Positions 25,625 to 33,873 of a stretch of DNA of 64,000 bases are shown here, one piece after another. A program made the position numbers and the translations under genes. The stretch covers positions 8,012,001-8,076,000 of the forward strand of contig NZ_JAYMGI010000002.1 in NCBI RefSeq assembly GCF_035825295.1, written 5' to 3'. The number at the start of each line of letters is the position of its first letter. Within the stretch, counting starts at the first letter, position 1. Under the pieces are notes generated by a model that saw only the letters and a list, made by a program, of their open reading frames with translations, had not been told where the DNA came from and made no database searches. This stretch comes from Actinacidiphila sp. DG2A-62 (GTDB taxonomy: Bacteria; Actinomycetota; Actinomycetes; Streptomycetales; Streptomycetaceae).

Positions 25625-25763
25625 CCACCGGGCCCCGATCCATCCCGTCCCGTACCCGCGCCGCCTCCCGCGATCACGCCCCAGGCCACCAGCGGCCACC
25701 AGCGGCTCCCAGCGGCTCCCAAGGCCCGGAGCGCCCTCGCGGCGATCGCGTTCAAACCCTCGG

Positions 25764-26159
25764 CTATCCCTCGCCGCGGTGCACGTACTGGAACACCATC
25801 CCGCCGACCCCGGCGGCCAGCACGCCGAAGCCGATCAGGAACAGCCACAGGCCGAAGACGACGCCCAGCACGGTGAGCGCCGCGCCCGAGGCGAGCACCG
25901 GCGGGTACGGGCTGCGGGCCGGGAAGAAGTCCAGCGGTCCGGCGCGGTCGGCGATCCGGCCGTCCCGCCGGTCCTCCGGCCTGCTGCCGTCGCGCCGCAG
26001 CGTACGGTCGAAGAAGAAGGCGATGACCGACGCCATCAGGAAGGCGACCGCGAGCGCGGCCGTCCCCGCCGGCTCCGGGCCCGACCACCACCCGTAGCCG
26101 ACCCCGGTCAGCAGGAAGAACACGGCCACCCCGGCGAACAGGTTCCGTTCGGTCCTCAT
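25764..26159 (-). CDS. ctaF: Cytochrome c oxidase subunit 4, actinobacterial type
   Basis: 131 residues with four membrane segments (LFAGVAVFFLLTGVGYGWW, TAALAVAFLMASVIAFFF, PPVLASGAALTVLGVVF and LFLIGFGVLAAGVGGMVF). The layout, with a charged loop (DRTLRRDG) and a central FFPARSPYPP, is that of the actinobacterial CtaF subunit of the bc1-aa3 supercomplex. It is last in an operon with qcrB and ctaD, 19 bases after the ctaD stop. Confidence 0.88.
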   Translation of the reverse strand: MRTERNLFAGVAVFFLLTGVGYGWWSGPEPAGTAALAVAFLMASVIAFFFDRTLRRDGSRPEDRRDGRIADRAGPLDFFPARSPYPPVLASGAALTVLGVVFGLWLFLIGFGVLAAGVGGMVFQYVHRGEG

Positions 26160-26178
26160 GACGCGCCCTCCCGGCGGC

Positions 26179-27900
26179 TCACGGCGTGGACTCCTGGTGC
26201 GGGTCCGGGGTGGCGAGCCCCGGCGCGGTGGTGCTCGGCGGCAGCGCCGCCGCCTCCGGGTGGTGCAGGTCGAAGGCCGGCGAGTCGGAGCGGATCTGCG
26301 GCAGGGTCACGAAGTTGTGCCGCGGCGGCGGGCACGAGGTGGCCCACTCCAGCGAGCGGCCGAACCCCCACGGGTCCTCGACCTCGACCTTCGGGGCGTA
26401 TCGCGCGGTCTTCCAGACGTTGTAGAGGAACGGCAGGGTGGACAGGCCCAGCAGGAACGCCCCGATGGACGACACGGTGTTGAGGGTGGTGAACCCGTCG
26501 GAGGCCAGGTAGTCGGCGTAGCGGCGCGGCATGCCCTCCTCGCCGAGCCAGTGCTGCACCAGGAAGGTGGTCTGGAAGCCGGTGAACAGCGTCCAGAAGT
26601 GGATCTTCCCCAGCCGCTCGTCCAGCATCCGCCCGGTCCACTTCGGCCACCAGAAGTAGAAGCCGCCGAACATCGCGAACACCACCGTGCCGAACAGCAC
26701 GTAGTGCAGGTGGGCCACCACGAAGTAGGAGTCCGTGACGTGGAAGTCCAGCGGCGGCGACGCCAGCAGCACCCCGCTCAGCCCGCCCAGCAGGAAGGTC
26801 ACCAGGAAGCCGATCGACCACAGCATCGGCGTCTCGAAGGACAGCGAGCCGTGCCACATCGTGCCGATCCAGTTGAAGAACTTCACCCCGGTCGGCACCG
26901 CGATCAGGAACGACATCATCGAGAAGAACGGCAGCAGCACCATGCCGGTGGCGAACATGTGGTGCGCCCACACCGTGGCCGACAGCATCGTGATGGCGAT
27001 GGTCGCGCCGACCATGCCGATGTAGCCGAACACCGGCTTGCGGCTGAACACCGGGATGATCTCGGTGACCACCCCGAAGAACGGCAGCGCCACGATGTAC
27101 ACCTCGGGGTGGCCGAAGAACCAGAACAGGTGCTGCCACAGGATCGCGCCGCCGTTGGCTGCATCGAACACGTGGGCGCCGAACTTGCGGTCCGCCTCCA
27201 GCGCCAGCAGTGCCGCGGTCAGCACCGGGAATGCCAGCAGCGCCAGGATCGAGGTGAACAGCACGTTCCAGGTGAAGATCGGCATCCGGAACATCGTCAT
27301 GCCCGGCGCGCGCAGGCACACGATGGTGGTGATGAAGTTGACCGAGCCCAGCGTGGTGCTCAGGCCGGCGAGCACCAGGCCCATCGCCCACAGGTCGCCG
27401 CCCGCGCCGGGGGAGTGCTCCGCGTTGTTGAGCGGCGCGTACGCGAACCAGCCGAAGGCCGCCGCCCCGCCCGGCACCACGAAGCCGGCCACCACGATCA
27501 GCGCACCGAACAGGTAGAGCCAGTACGTCAGCGCGTTCAGCCGGGGGAAGGCCACGTCCGGCGCGCCGATCTGCAGGGGCATCACCGCGTTGGCGAAACC
27601 GGCGAACATCGGCGTCGCGAACAGCAGCATCATGATGGTGCCGTGGATCGTGACCAGTTGGTTGTACTGCTGGTTGCTCCACAACTGCATCCCGGGCCGG
27701 GCGAGTTCGGCCCGCATCCCCATCGCCAGCAGCCCGGCGAACAGGAAGAAGCAGAAGGCGGTCACCAGGTAGAGGTTGCCGATCACCTTGTGGTCGGTGG
27801 TGGTGACCCAGCCCAGCAGCTTCTCGCCCAGCGGGCCGGCGCCGTCGTCCGGTCCCTCGTCCCGCCCCGGCGCCGCCGGCTCGTCCACGGTCTGCGTCAT
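26179..27900 (-). CDS. ctaD: Cytochrome c oxidase subunit I (aa3-type)
   Basis: 573 residues, twelve membrane segments. Haem/copper residues are intact: the HPEVYI motif with the cross-linked His-Tyr and D-channel Glu, AHHMFATG for CuB, and AHLHYVLFGT for haem ligands. Proton channels look functional: GAPDVAFPRLN (D-channel Asp and Asn) and PTGVKFFNWIGT (K-channel Lys and Thr). It should reduce O2 with proton pumping. Its ATG overlaps the qcrB stop by four bases. No subunit II (CuA) or III gene is nearby, so it must borrow them from another locus or be an alternative catalytic subunit. Confidence 0.95.
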   Translation of the reverse strand: MTQTVDEPAAPGRDEGPDDGAGPLGEKLLGWVTTTDHKVIGNLYLVTAFCFFLFAGLLAMGMRAELARPGMQLWSNQQYNQLVTIHGTIMMLLFATPMFAGFANAVMPLQIGAPDVAFPRLNALTYWLYLFGALIVVAGFVVPGGAAAFGWFAYAPLNNAEHSPGAGGDLWAMGLVLAGLSTTLGSVNFITTIVCLRAPGMTMFRMPIFTWNVLFTSILALLAFPVLTAALLALEADRKFGAHVFDAANGGAILWQHLFWFFGHPEVYIVALPFFGVVTEIIPVFSRKPVFGYIGMVGATIAITMLSATVWAHHMFATGMVLLPFFSMMSFLIAVPTGVKFFNWIGTMWHGSLSFETPMLWSIGFLVTFLLGGLSGVLLASPPLDFHVTDSYFVVAHLHYVLFGTVVFAMFGGFYFWWPKWTGRMLDERLGKIHFWTLFTGFQTTFLVQHWLGEEGMPRRYADYLASDGFTTLNTVSSIGAFLLGLSTLPFLYNVWKTARYAPKVEVEDPWGFGRSLEWATSCPPPRHNFVTLPQIRSDSPAFDLHHPEAAALPPSTTAPGLATPDPHQESTP

Positions 27901-29531
27901 TTCCCGCTCCGCTCCGGGTCGGCAAGGGCCCGCTCGACGTGCTGCCGCTGCCGGGGCGTCGCGGGCAGTTCCACCCGGCGGGCGAAGTACCAGCGGCTCA
28001 GCGCCGCGCGCAGCCGGACCCGGCGCGGCGCGTCCCGCCCGGGCCGCTCCCGTGGCGGCGGCAGGTCCCGCACGAGGAAGGAGTAGAGCCGCTCGGGCGC
28101 GACCGGCGCGTGCCCCGGCTCCATCCCGCCGTCCACCTGCTGCACCACCTCACCGGTCTCCTCGCCCTCCCTCAGCACCGTCCGCTCGTGCGCCTGCAGC
28201 GCCAGGCACAGCCGCTTGGTGACGAGGAAGGCCAGCACCGGCACCACGAAGAAGCCGATCAGCAGCATCCAGGTCAGCACGTTCACCGACAGGCGGAAGG
28301 AGAAGGCGGTCACGTCGTTGCCGCCGGCCAGCAGCAGCACCGCGTACCAGCTGATCCCCGCGACCCCCAGCGCGGTGCGGGTGGGCTTGTCCCGCGGCCG
28401 GTCGCACAGGTGGTACTCGCCGCGGTCGCCGGTCACCCACCGCTCGAACACCGGGTAGGCGAACAGCACCAGCATCAGCAGTCCGGGCAGCACCACCGCC
28501 GGCAGCAGCACGTTCCACATGACGGTGTGGCCGCCCACCCTGGTCTCCCACGAGGGCATCAGCCGCAGCGCGCCCTCCAGGAACCCGACGTACCAGTCCG
28601 GCTGCGCCCCGGTGCTGACCTGGTCGGCGCGGTAAGGCCCGTACATCCAGACCGGGTTGATCTGGGCGACCGCGCCGAGCGCCGCGATCAGCCCGAAGAC
28701 CATCAGGAACAGCCCGGTGGACTTGGCGATGAACTGCGGGAACATCGGCTGCCCCACGACGTTCCGGTTGGTGCGGCCGGGCCTGCTCCACTGGGTGTGC
28801 TTGAGGTAGACCACCAGGATCAGATGGACGGTCACCAGGCCGATCAGCAGGCCGGGGATGAACAGCACGTGCAGGATGTACAGCCGGTTGTTCAGCAGGT
28901 GGCCGGGGAACGACCCGCCCCACAGGAAGAAGGACAGGTAGGTGCCGGCCACCGGAACGGACATCACGATGCTGTTGGCCGTGCGCAGCCCGGTGCCGGA
29001 CAGCAGGTCGTCGGGGAGCGAGTAGCCGCAGAACCCCTCCAGCAGCGCGGTGAAGAACAGCAGCACGCCGATCATCCAGTTGATCTCGCGCGGCCTGCGG
29101 AACGCCCCGGTGAAGAAGATCCGCATCATGTGCACGCCGATCGCGGCCACGAACACCAGCGCCGCCCAGTGGTGCATCTGACGCATCAGCAGCCCGCCGC
29201 GCACCTCGAAGCTGATGTGCAGCGTCGAGTCGTAGGCCTCGGAGACCGGCAGTCCGTTCAGCGGGGCGTAACTGCCCCGGTACGGGTGCTCCTTGGTGCT
29301 GGGCTCGAAGAACATGGTGAGCCACGTGCCGGTGAGCACCACCACCACGAAGCTGTACAGGGCCAGTTCGCCCAGCAGGAAGCTCCAGTGGTCGGGGAAC
29401 GCCTTGCGCAGCAGGCCCTTCGCGGCCTCCGCGGCCGGCAGCCGCCGGTCCAGCACGTCGAAGCCGGTGCTCGCGGCGTCGCGCGCCGCGGACGCCGCGT
29501 GCTCCTTCCGGTGTCGCAGCGCCATCCACAC
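27897..29531 (-). CDS. qcrB: Cytochrome bc1 complex cytochrome b subunit
   Basis: 544 residues with eight or nine membrane segments. Haem b ligands lie in MRQMHHWAALVFVAAIGVHM and LHVLFIPGLLIGLVTVH, each pair 14 residues apart. PDWYVGFLEGAL is the actinobacterial version of the PEWY Qo-site motif. The long polar C-terminus is typical of actinobacterial QcrB. GTG 29531 or ATG 29525 may start it. No qcrC (dihaem cytochrome c) or qcrA (Rieske) gene precedes it, unlike the main ctaE-qcrCAB locus; this is a separate qcrB-ctaD-ctaF operon. Confidence 0.94.
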   Translation of the reverse strand: MWMALRHRKEHAASAARDAASTGFDVLDRRLPAAEAAKGLLRKAFPDHWSFLLGELALYSFVVVVLTGTWLTMFFEPSTKEHPYRGSYAPLNGLPVSEAYDSTLHISFEVRGGLLMRQMHHWAALVFVAAIGVHMMRIFFTGAFRRPREINWMIGVLLFFTALLEGFCGYSLPDDLLSGTGLRTANSIVMSVPVAGTYLSFFLWGGSFPGHLLNNRLYILHVLFIPGLLIGLVTVHLILVVYLKHTQWSRPGRTNRNVVGQPMFPQFIAKSTGLFLMVFGLIAALGAVAQINPVWMYGPYRADQVSTGAQPDWYVGFLEGALRLMPSWETRVGGHTVMWNVLLPAVVLPGLLMLVLFAYPVFERWVTGDRGEYHLCDRPRDKPTRTALGVAGISWYAVLLLAGGNDVTAFSFRLSVNVLTWMLLIGFFVVPVLAFLVTKRLCLALQAHERTVLREGEETGEVVQQVDGGMEPGHAPVAPERLYSFLVRDLPPPRERPGRDAPRRVRLRAALSRWYFARRVELPATPRQRQHVERALADPERSGK

Positions 29532-29683
29532 CCCTGCTCTCTCCGCGTCCCGGCCGGCGGTTCTCCGCGCCTCATGCTTCAGGGCGAGGCGCCCTGTTCG
29601 GGCCGTCGGCTACCCCGAAAACCGCGTGCCATAGGGAAGTTCACCCGTTCGCCGCAGCGCCGGCGCACCGCCCGCCGGACCCC

Positions 29684-29712
29684 TTGGCGCTCCGGCGGGG
29701 CGCTGCTACTCT
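29684..29712 (+). promoter_or_regulatory. Promoter of the SGNH hydrolase gene
   Basis: TTGGCG (29684-29689), 17 bases, TACTCT (29707-29712). The predicted start near 29719 lies just before the palindrome at 29725. Confidence 0.55.
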
Positions 29713-29724
29713 GCGCGGGCAGGG

Positions 29725-29738
29725 TGACAACGTTGCCA
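29725..29738. promoter_or_regulatory. LacI-type operator in the SGNH hydrolase leader
   Basis: TGACAACGTTGCCA is symmetric except for one base pair, with a perfect central CAACGTTG. A CG-centred palindrome placed just after the promoter is typical of LacI-family repressors of secreted hydrolase genes. The repressor itself is not adjacent. Confidence 0.55.
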
Positions 29739-29800
29739 GCGCCGTAGCGGCTTATGCGACGCCCACCGCTCTACGGCTCTCGTCCGGTGGAGGTCTCGCA

Positions 29801-31156
29801 ATGAGAAGTCCGTACGACAGCGCAAGGGCGTCGCGGAGACGCCTGTCCATCCCGTTGGCGACCGCGGCCCTGGTCGCGGCGGCCACGACCGCGATGCTCG
29901 CGCCCTCGGCGTCCGCGAGCACCACGAGCACCGCGAGCACGGCCAGCACGGCCACCGCCGTGTCCGCCGCCGGCAGCCGCCAGGCCGCGGCGCCCTCGGC
30001 ACTGGCGTCCGGCCTCGACTACGTCGGCATGGGCAGCTCGTTCGCCGCCGGGCCCGGCATCCCGCCGCAGCAGACGGGCGACGGCGCCGCCTCCTGTGCG
30101 CGCTCGCAGAACAACTACGCCAGCGTGGTGGCCCGCGACATCGGCGCGAACCTGACCGACGCCAGCTGCAGCGGCGCGGTGACCGCCAACATCCTGACCA
30201 CGAGTCAGAACGGCCTGCCGCCGCAGATCGCCGCGGTCGGCTCCGGTACCCGGATCGTCACCGTCACCATCGGCGGCAACGACGTGAACTACCTCGGCAG
30301 CATCGACTCCTACTCCTGCCAGACCGGCGGCGGCTCGAACTGCGGCTCGGTCGACCGCACCTCCATCGACCAGACCTTCACCCAGCTCACCGGCCGGCTG
30401 GAGAACGTGGTGAACGCCGTGCACAGCGCGTCGCCGCAAGCGAAGGTCTACTTCGTCACGTACTTCACGCTGCTGCCCGACTCCGGCGTCTGCTCCGGGG
30501 TGCCGCTCACCGACGACCAGGCGTCGTACGAGCGCAGCATCGCCTCGCGGCTGGCCGCCGACACCGCGACCGCCGCGAGCGCCACCGGCGCGACCCTGGT
30601 CGACCTGGCCGGCGCCAGCCACGGGCACGACGCGTGCTCGTCCGCGCCCTGGGTGGAGAAGTACGCCGCCCCGTCCGGCCGGTCCCCCTACCACCCGAAC
30701 GAGGCGGGCATGAACGCCGCCGCCTCCCTGGTGGAGCAGGCGCTCGCCCAGACCGGCGTCACCGCCTCCGGGCCGATCACCTCCGGCATCCCCGGCAAGT
30801 GCGTGGACGTCGCGGGCGCCGCGACCGCCAGCGGCACCCCCGTCCAGCTGTACACGTGCAACGGCACCGACGCGCAGAAGTGGACGCTGGTGCCCGGCGC
30901 GGGCGGTGCGATCCGCGCGCTCGGCGGCTGCCTGGACGTCAGCAACAGCGGCACCGCCAACGCCACCAAGGTCCAGCTGTGGAGCTGCAACGGCACCGTG
31001 GCGCAGCGCTGGGTGGCCGGCGCCAACGGCTCGCTGGTCAACCCCAACTCCGGCCGCTGCCTGGACGATCCCAACAGCTCCACCGCGGACCGGACGCAGC
31101 TGCAGATCTGGGACTGCAACGGCACGGCGGCCCAGCGCTGGTCGCTGCCCGGCTGA
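29801..31156 (+). CDS. Secreted SGNH-fold lipase/esterase with C-terminal ricin-type (CBM13) lectin domain
   Basis: 451 residues. A signal peptide occupies residues 1-40 (hydrophobic run then APSASAS), followed by a Ser/Thr/Ala linker. The SGNH hydrolase covers about 72-320: GSSFAAGPG contains the catalytic Ser, TVTIGGNDVNYL the oxyanion Asn, and SPYHPNEAG the catalytic His. A ricin-B trefoil follows from about 325 with QLYTCNGTDAQKWTL, QLWSCNGTVAQRW and QIWDCNGTAAQRW, one QxW per repeat. It is probably an extracellular esterase that binds sugar polymers. ATG 29801 follows GGTGGAGG. A promoter and LacI-type operator precede it and a strong hairpin follows. Confidence 0.92.
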   Translation: MRSPYDSARASRRRLSIPLATAALVAAATTAMLAPSASASTTSTASTASTATAVSAAGSRQAAAPSALASGLDYVGMGSSFAAGPGIPPQQTGDGAASCARSQNNYASVVARDIGANLTDASCSGAVTANILTTSQNGLPPQIAAVGSGTRIVTVTIGGNDVNYLGSIDSYSCQTGGGSNCGSVDRTSIDQTFTQLTGRLENVVNAVHSASPQAKVYFVTYFTLLPDSGVCSGVPLTDDQASYERSIASRLAADTATAASATGATLVDLAGASHGHDACSSAPWVEKYAAPSGRSPYHPNEAGMNAAASLVEQALAQTGVTASGPITSGIPGKCVDVAGAATASGTPVQLYTCNGTDAQKWTLVPGAGGAIRALGGCLDVSNSGTANATKVQLWSCNGTVAQRWVAGANGSLVNPNSGRCLDDPNSSTADRTQLQIWDCNGTAAQRWSLPG

Positions 31157-31219
31157 TCCGGCCGCGGACCGGCTGATCCGGTCGCTGCCCGGCTGATCCG
31201 GTCGCGGACCGGCCGATCC
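31150..31219. repeat. Tandem repeat, about three and a half 20-bp units
   Basis: CGGCTGATCCGG recurs at 31150, 31170 and 31190, with a variant at 31210. The first unit overlaps the TGA of the SGNH gene, so the stop codon is repeated with the unit. Confidence 0.75.
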
Positions 31220-31272
31220 ACCGGTCCGCGCTCCGAACGGGGTCCGGCGGTCCTCCGCAGCCCCACCCCCGC

Positions 31273-31311
31273 ACCGGCCGGGGGCCCGTCCCTCCCGGGC
31301 CCCCGGCCGGT
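31273..31311 (+). terminator. Strong hairpin terminator after the SGNH gene
   Basis: A perfect 16-bp stem (31273-31288 with 31296-31311) and a 7-base loop TCCCTCC, followed by TCCCGTTCC. Confidence 0.8.
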
Positions 31312-31407
31312 TCCCGTTCCGCCGCGCCCCGGCGCCGCAGCCGGCCGCCCGCGGTCGCGCCGGCCCGCGCCCGATCGCCGGTACGGCGTCCGGGTGGTGG
31401 GCAAGGC

Positions 31408-31437
31408 TTGTCGCCGCGTGAACACCCGGGTTAGCGT
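31408..31437 (+). promoter_or_regulatory. Promoter of the leader peptide and ABC transporter operon
   Basis: TTGTCG (31408-31413), 18 bases, TAGCGT (31432-31437). This fits the housekeeping sigma factor and lies about 50 bases before the leader-peptide ATG. Confidence 0.55.
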
Positions 31438-31488
31438 GGACACGATCGTGGTCCCGACCGCGGGACCCACCCGACCGAGGGGGCGGAC

Positions 31489-31617
31489 ATGCGGACTGCC
31501 AAGCGCGCCGCCGCGTACCCCGGTCGCTCCCTGCGGTCACGCGTCGTACGACGCCATGTGGACCTGCTGCGCGTGAACAGCGCACTGTGTCCCGCGGGTT
31601 CCCTGCCGGTCCGCTGA
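31489..31617 (+). CDS. Putative Cys-containing regulatory leader peptide (42 aa)
   Basis: ATG 31489 behind GAGGGGGCGG encodes a 42-residue basic peptide. Its diagnostic part is RRHVDLLRVNSALC, residues 21-34, with a single Cys near the end. From general knowledge, short actinobacterial peptides with RRHVDL and a Cys shortly after recur upstream of sulfur-amino-acid and sulfate transport or assimilation genes and are called putative leader peptides. Stalling at the Cys codon could control an attenuator downstream; a GTCCCC-loop-GGGGAC hairpin lies at 31670. The next gene is an amino-acid ABC permease 207 bases on, so cyst(e)ine is the natural guess for its substrate. The role is inferred; the ORF and its composition are directly visible. 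Confidence 0.75.
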   Translation: MRTAKRAAAYPGRSLRSRVVRRHVDLLRVNSALCPAGSLPVR

Positions 31618-31669
31618 CCGCCGGGGCCCGCGCGCCGCGACCCGTCACCGACCCGCCCGCGATCCTCCC

Positions 31670-31685
31670 GTCCCCCGCAGGGGAC
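31670..31685 (+). promoter_or_regulatory. Small hairpin between leader peptide and permease
   Basis: GTCCCC (31670-31675), loop CGCA, GGGGAC (31680-31685) is a perfect six-bp stem 52 bases after the leader stop. It could be part of an attenuator; alternative pairings in this GC-rich stretch are possible and were not computed. Confidence 0.35.
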
Positions 31686-31824
31686 CGGCGGCCCGCGGCC
31701 GCGTCCCGTCGCCCCGCCGTGGAGCCTCCCGCGATCCGGCCGGTCCCGCTGCGCCGCCTGCCCGAGCCGGAGGCGTCTGTCCCCGGCCGCCGCGGCCCCC
31801 GACGAGACGGGAAGCACCCACGCC

Positions 31825-32946
31825 ATGAAGCAGCAGACCTCCGACCTGACCCCTGACCGGGTCCCGGGTCCGGCCCCCGATCCGGCCCCCGGCCCCGCTC
31901 TCGACCCGGTCTCCGACACGGCCGCGGGACCGCTCGCCGTCCCGCCCCCCGGACCCGTCGGGTCCGGCGCCCGTCCCGCCCCCGACGTGCTCCCGCAGGA
32001 CGACGTGCTGCTCGCCGCCGGCCTGGTGCCGCGCCGCAGGCCCGGACAGTGGCTGGCCGCCGCCGTGCTGCTGGTGCTGTTCGCGATGCTCGTGCACACC
32101 CTGCTGGCCAACGACCGCTTCCAATGGGGGACGGTCGGCGACTACCTGCTGCGCGGATCGGTCGTGCACGGGCTGGAGTTGACGCTCTGGCTGACCGCCG
32201 CGGTGATGGGCACCGGCTACCTCCTCGGCATCGGCATCGCGGCCATGCGGCTGTCCGGCAACCGCATCCTGCGCGGACTCGCCTTCGGCTACGTCTGGCT
32301 GGTGCGCTCGGTGCCGCCGCTGGTGCAGCTGCTCTTCTGGTACGAACTGGCCTCGCTCTACCCGCACCTGTCGTTCGGCGTGCCGTTCGGACCGCAGTTC
32401 GTGTCGGTGCGGACCGCGCACCTGTTCAGCGGGGTCCTCGCGGCGTACGTCGCGCTGAGCATCGACGTGGCGGCGTTCGCCGCGGAGATCGTGCGCGGCG
32501 GCATCCTCGCCGTCGACCGCGGGCAGACCGAGGCGGCGCAGGCGCTCGGGCTCGGCGGCGGCCGCATCTTCCGCCGCATCGTGCTCCCGCAGGCGATGCC
32601 CGCCATCGTGCCCGCCTCGGGCAACCTGCTGATCGGCATGCTCAAGGCCACCTCGATCGTCAGCGTGATCGCGGTGCAGGACCTGCTGTACTCGACGGAG
32701 CTGATCTACAACCAGAACTTCCTGGTCATCCCGCTGCTGATCGTCGCCACCCTCTGGTACGTGCTGCTGACCACGCTCCTGTCGGTCGGCCAGTTCTACG
32801 TCGAGCGGTACTACGCCCGCGGCAGCGGCAGGAACGGCGCGCGCCCCGGGCGCACCCCGGGCGGCCGGGGACTGCGCCAGGTGGTCCGCGAGAACCTGCC
32901 GTTGTTCGGGCCCGCGGGAGCGCGGCGCGCGGCGGGGCTGTCATGA
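31825..32946 (+). CDS. Polar amino-acid ABC transporter permease (HisM family)
   Basis: 373 residues. A Pro-rich cytoplasmic N-terminus of about 70 residues precedes five or six membrane segments. The ABC-coupling EAA loop reads GQTEAAQALGLGGGRIFRRIVLPQA. LVRSVPPLVQLLFWYEL and KATSIVSVIAVQDLLYSTELIY are typical of the His/Glu/Gln/Arg opine permease family. ATG 31825 follows GACGGGAAG. Its stop overlaps the ATPase start (ATGA). With the ATPase and lipoprotein it forms a complete importer, one permease acting as homodimer. The leader peptide upstream suggests cystine or another sulfur compound. Confidence 0.93.
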   Translation: MKQQTSDLTPDRVPGPAPDPAPGPALDPVSDTAAGPLAVPPPGPVGSGARPAPDVLPQDDVLLAAGLVPRRRPGQWLAAAVLLVLFAMLVHTLLANDRFQWGTVGDYLLRGSVVHGLELTLWLTAAVMGTGYLLGIGIAAMRLSGNRILRGLAFGYVWLVRSVPPLVQLLFWYELASLYPHLSFGVPFGPQFVSVRTAHLFSGVLAAYVALSIDVAAFAAEIVRGGILAVDRGQTEAAQALGLGGGRIFRRIVLPQAMPAIVPASGNLLIGMLKATSIVSVIAVQDLLYSTELIYNQNFLVIPLLIVATLWYVLLTTLLSVGQFYVERYYARGSGRNGARPGRTPGGRGLRQVVRENLPLFGPAGARRAAGLS

Positions 32947-33827
32947 GCGCCCGCCCGGCCGCAGGCGCCGGCCGCAAGCCCGCCGAGCGCGTCGTGCCGG
33001 CCGCGCCCGCTGACGCCGCCGCGCCCTCCGACGCCGCCCCTGCCACAGCCGCCCCCGCGCCGGCCGTACGCCCGCTGGTGCGCGTCCGCGGCCTGCGCAA
33101 GTCCTTCGCCGGCCACACCGTCCTCGACGGCGTCGACCTGGACGTGCGCGAGGGCGAGGTGACGGTGCTGCTCGGGCCCTCGGGCGCCGGCAAGTCGACG
33201 CTGCTGCGGTGCGTCAACCACCTGGAACGCCCCGACGCCGGCTTCGTCGAGGTGGGCGGCGAGGTGGTCGGCTACCGCCCCGAGGGCGGCCGGCTGCACG
33301 AACTGCGCCCGCGCGCCGTCACCCGGCAGCGCGCCGGGATCGGCATGGTCTTCCAGCAGTTCAACCTCTTCCCGCACCTGACCGTCCTGGAGAACGTCAC
33401 CGAGGCGCCCGTCGCGGTGCGCCGGCTGCCGCGCGGCCAGGCGTCGGCAGCCGCCGCGGAGCTGCTCGCCAGGGTCGGCCTGGCCGGGCGCGAGAAGGCG
33501 TACCCCAAGCAGCTGTCCGGCGGGCAGCAGCAGCGGGTGGCCATCGCGCGGGCCCTGGCGATGGAGCCGCGGCTGATGCTCTTCGACGAGCCGACCAGCG
33601 CGCTGGACCCCGAACTGGTCGGCGAGGTGCTGGCGGTGATGAAGGACCTCGCGCTCAGCGGCATGACGATGATCGTGGTCACCCACGAGATCGGTTTCGC
33701 CCGCGAGGTCGCCGACACCGTCGCCTTCCTCGACGGCGGCCGGATCGTCGAGTCCGGCGCGCCCGCCGACGTGCTCTCCGCGCCCCGGCACGAGCGGGCC
33801 CGGGCCTTCCTCGACGCCGTCCTCTGA
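32943..33827 (+). CDS. Amino-acid ABC transporter ATP-binding protein
   Basis: 294 residues. After an Ala/Pro-rich 45-residue extension come Walker A GPSGAGKSTLLRC, the Q-loop GMVFQQFNLFPHLTV, signature LSGGQQQRVAIARAL, Walker B LMLFDEPTSALDPE and the H-loop VVTHEIGFAREVAD. QQFNLFPHLT is the hallmark of GlnQ/HisP-type ATPases. ATG 32943 overlaps the permease stop by four bases, showing translational coupling. It energises import with the neighbouring permease and binding protein. Confidence 0.95.
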   Translation: MSARPAAGAGRKPAERVVPAAPADAAAPSDAAPATAAPAPAVRPLVRVRGLRKSFAGHTVLDGVDLDVREGEVTVLLGPSGAGKSTLLRCVNHLERPDAGFVEVGGEVVGYRPEGGRLHELRPRAVTRQRAGIGMVFQQFNLFPHLTVLENVTEAPVAVRRLPRGQASAAAAELLARVGLAGREKAYPKQLSGGQQQRVAIARALAMEPRLMLFDEPTSALDPELVGEVLAVMKDLALSGMTMIVVTHEIGFAREVADTVAFLDGGRIVESGAPADVLSAPRHERARAFLDAVL

Positions 33828-33873
33828 CCCCTGCCGCAAGGGCCCGTCCCGCCACCCACCCGAAAGGCACACC

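Noticed and set aside
26158..28086. Long plus-strand ORFs (up to 642 codons) rich in His, Gln and Arg
   Set aside because: They are exact antisense of ctaD and qcrB, whose catalytic residues are unmistakable. Similar antisense frames at 12223-14838, 15087-16955 and 34999-37875 were dropped for the same reason.
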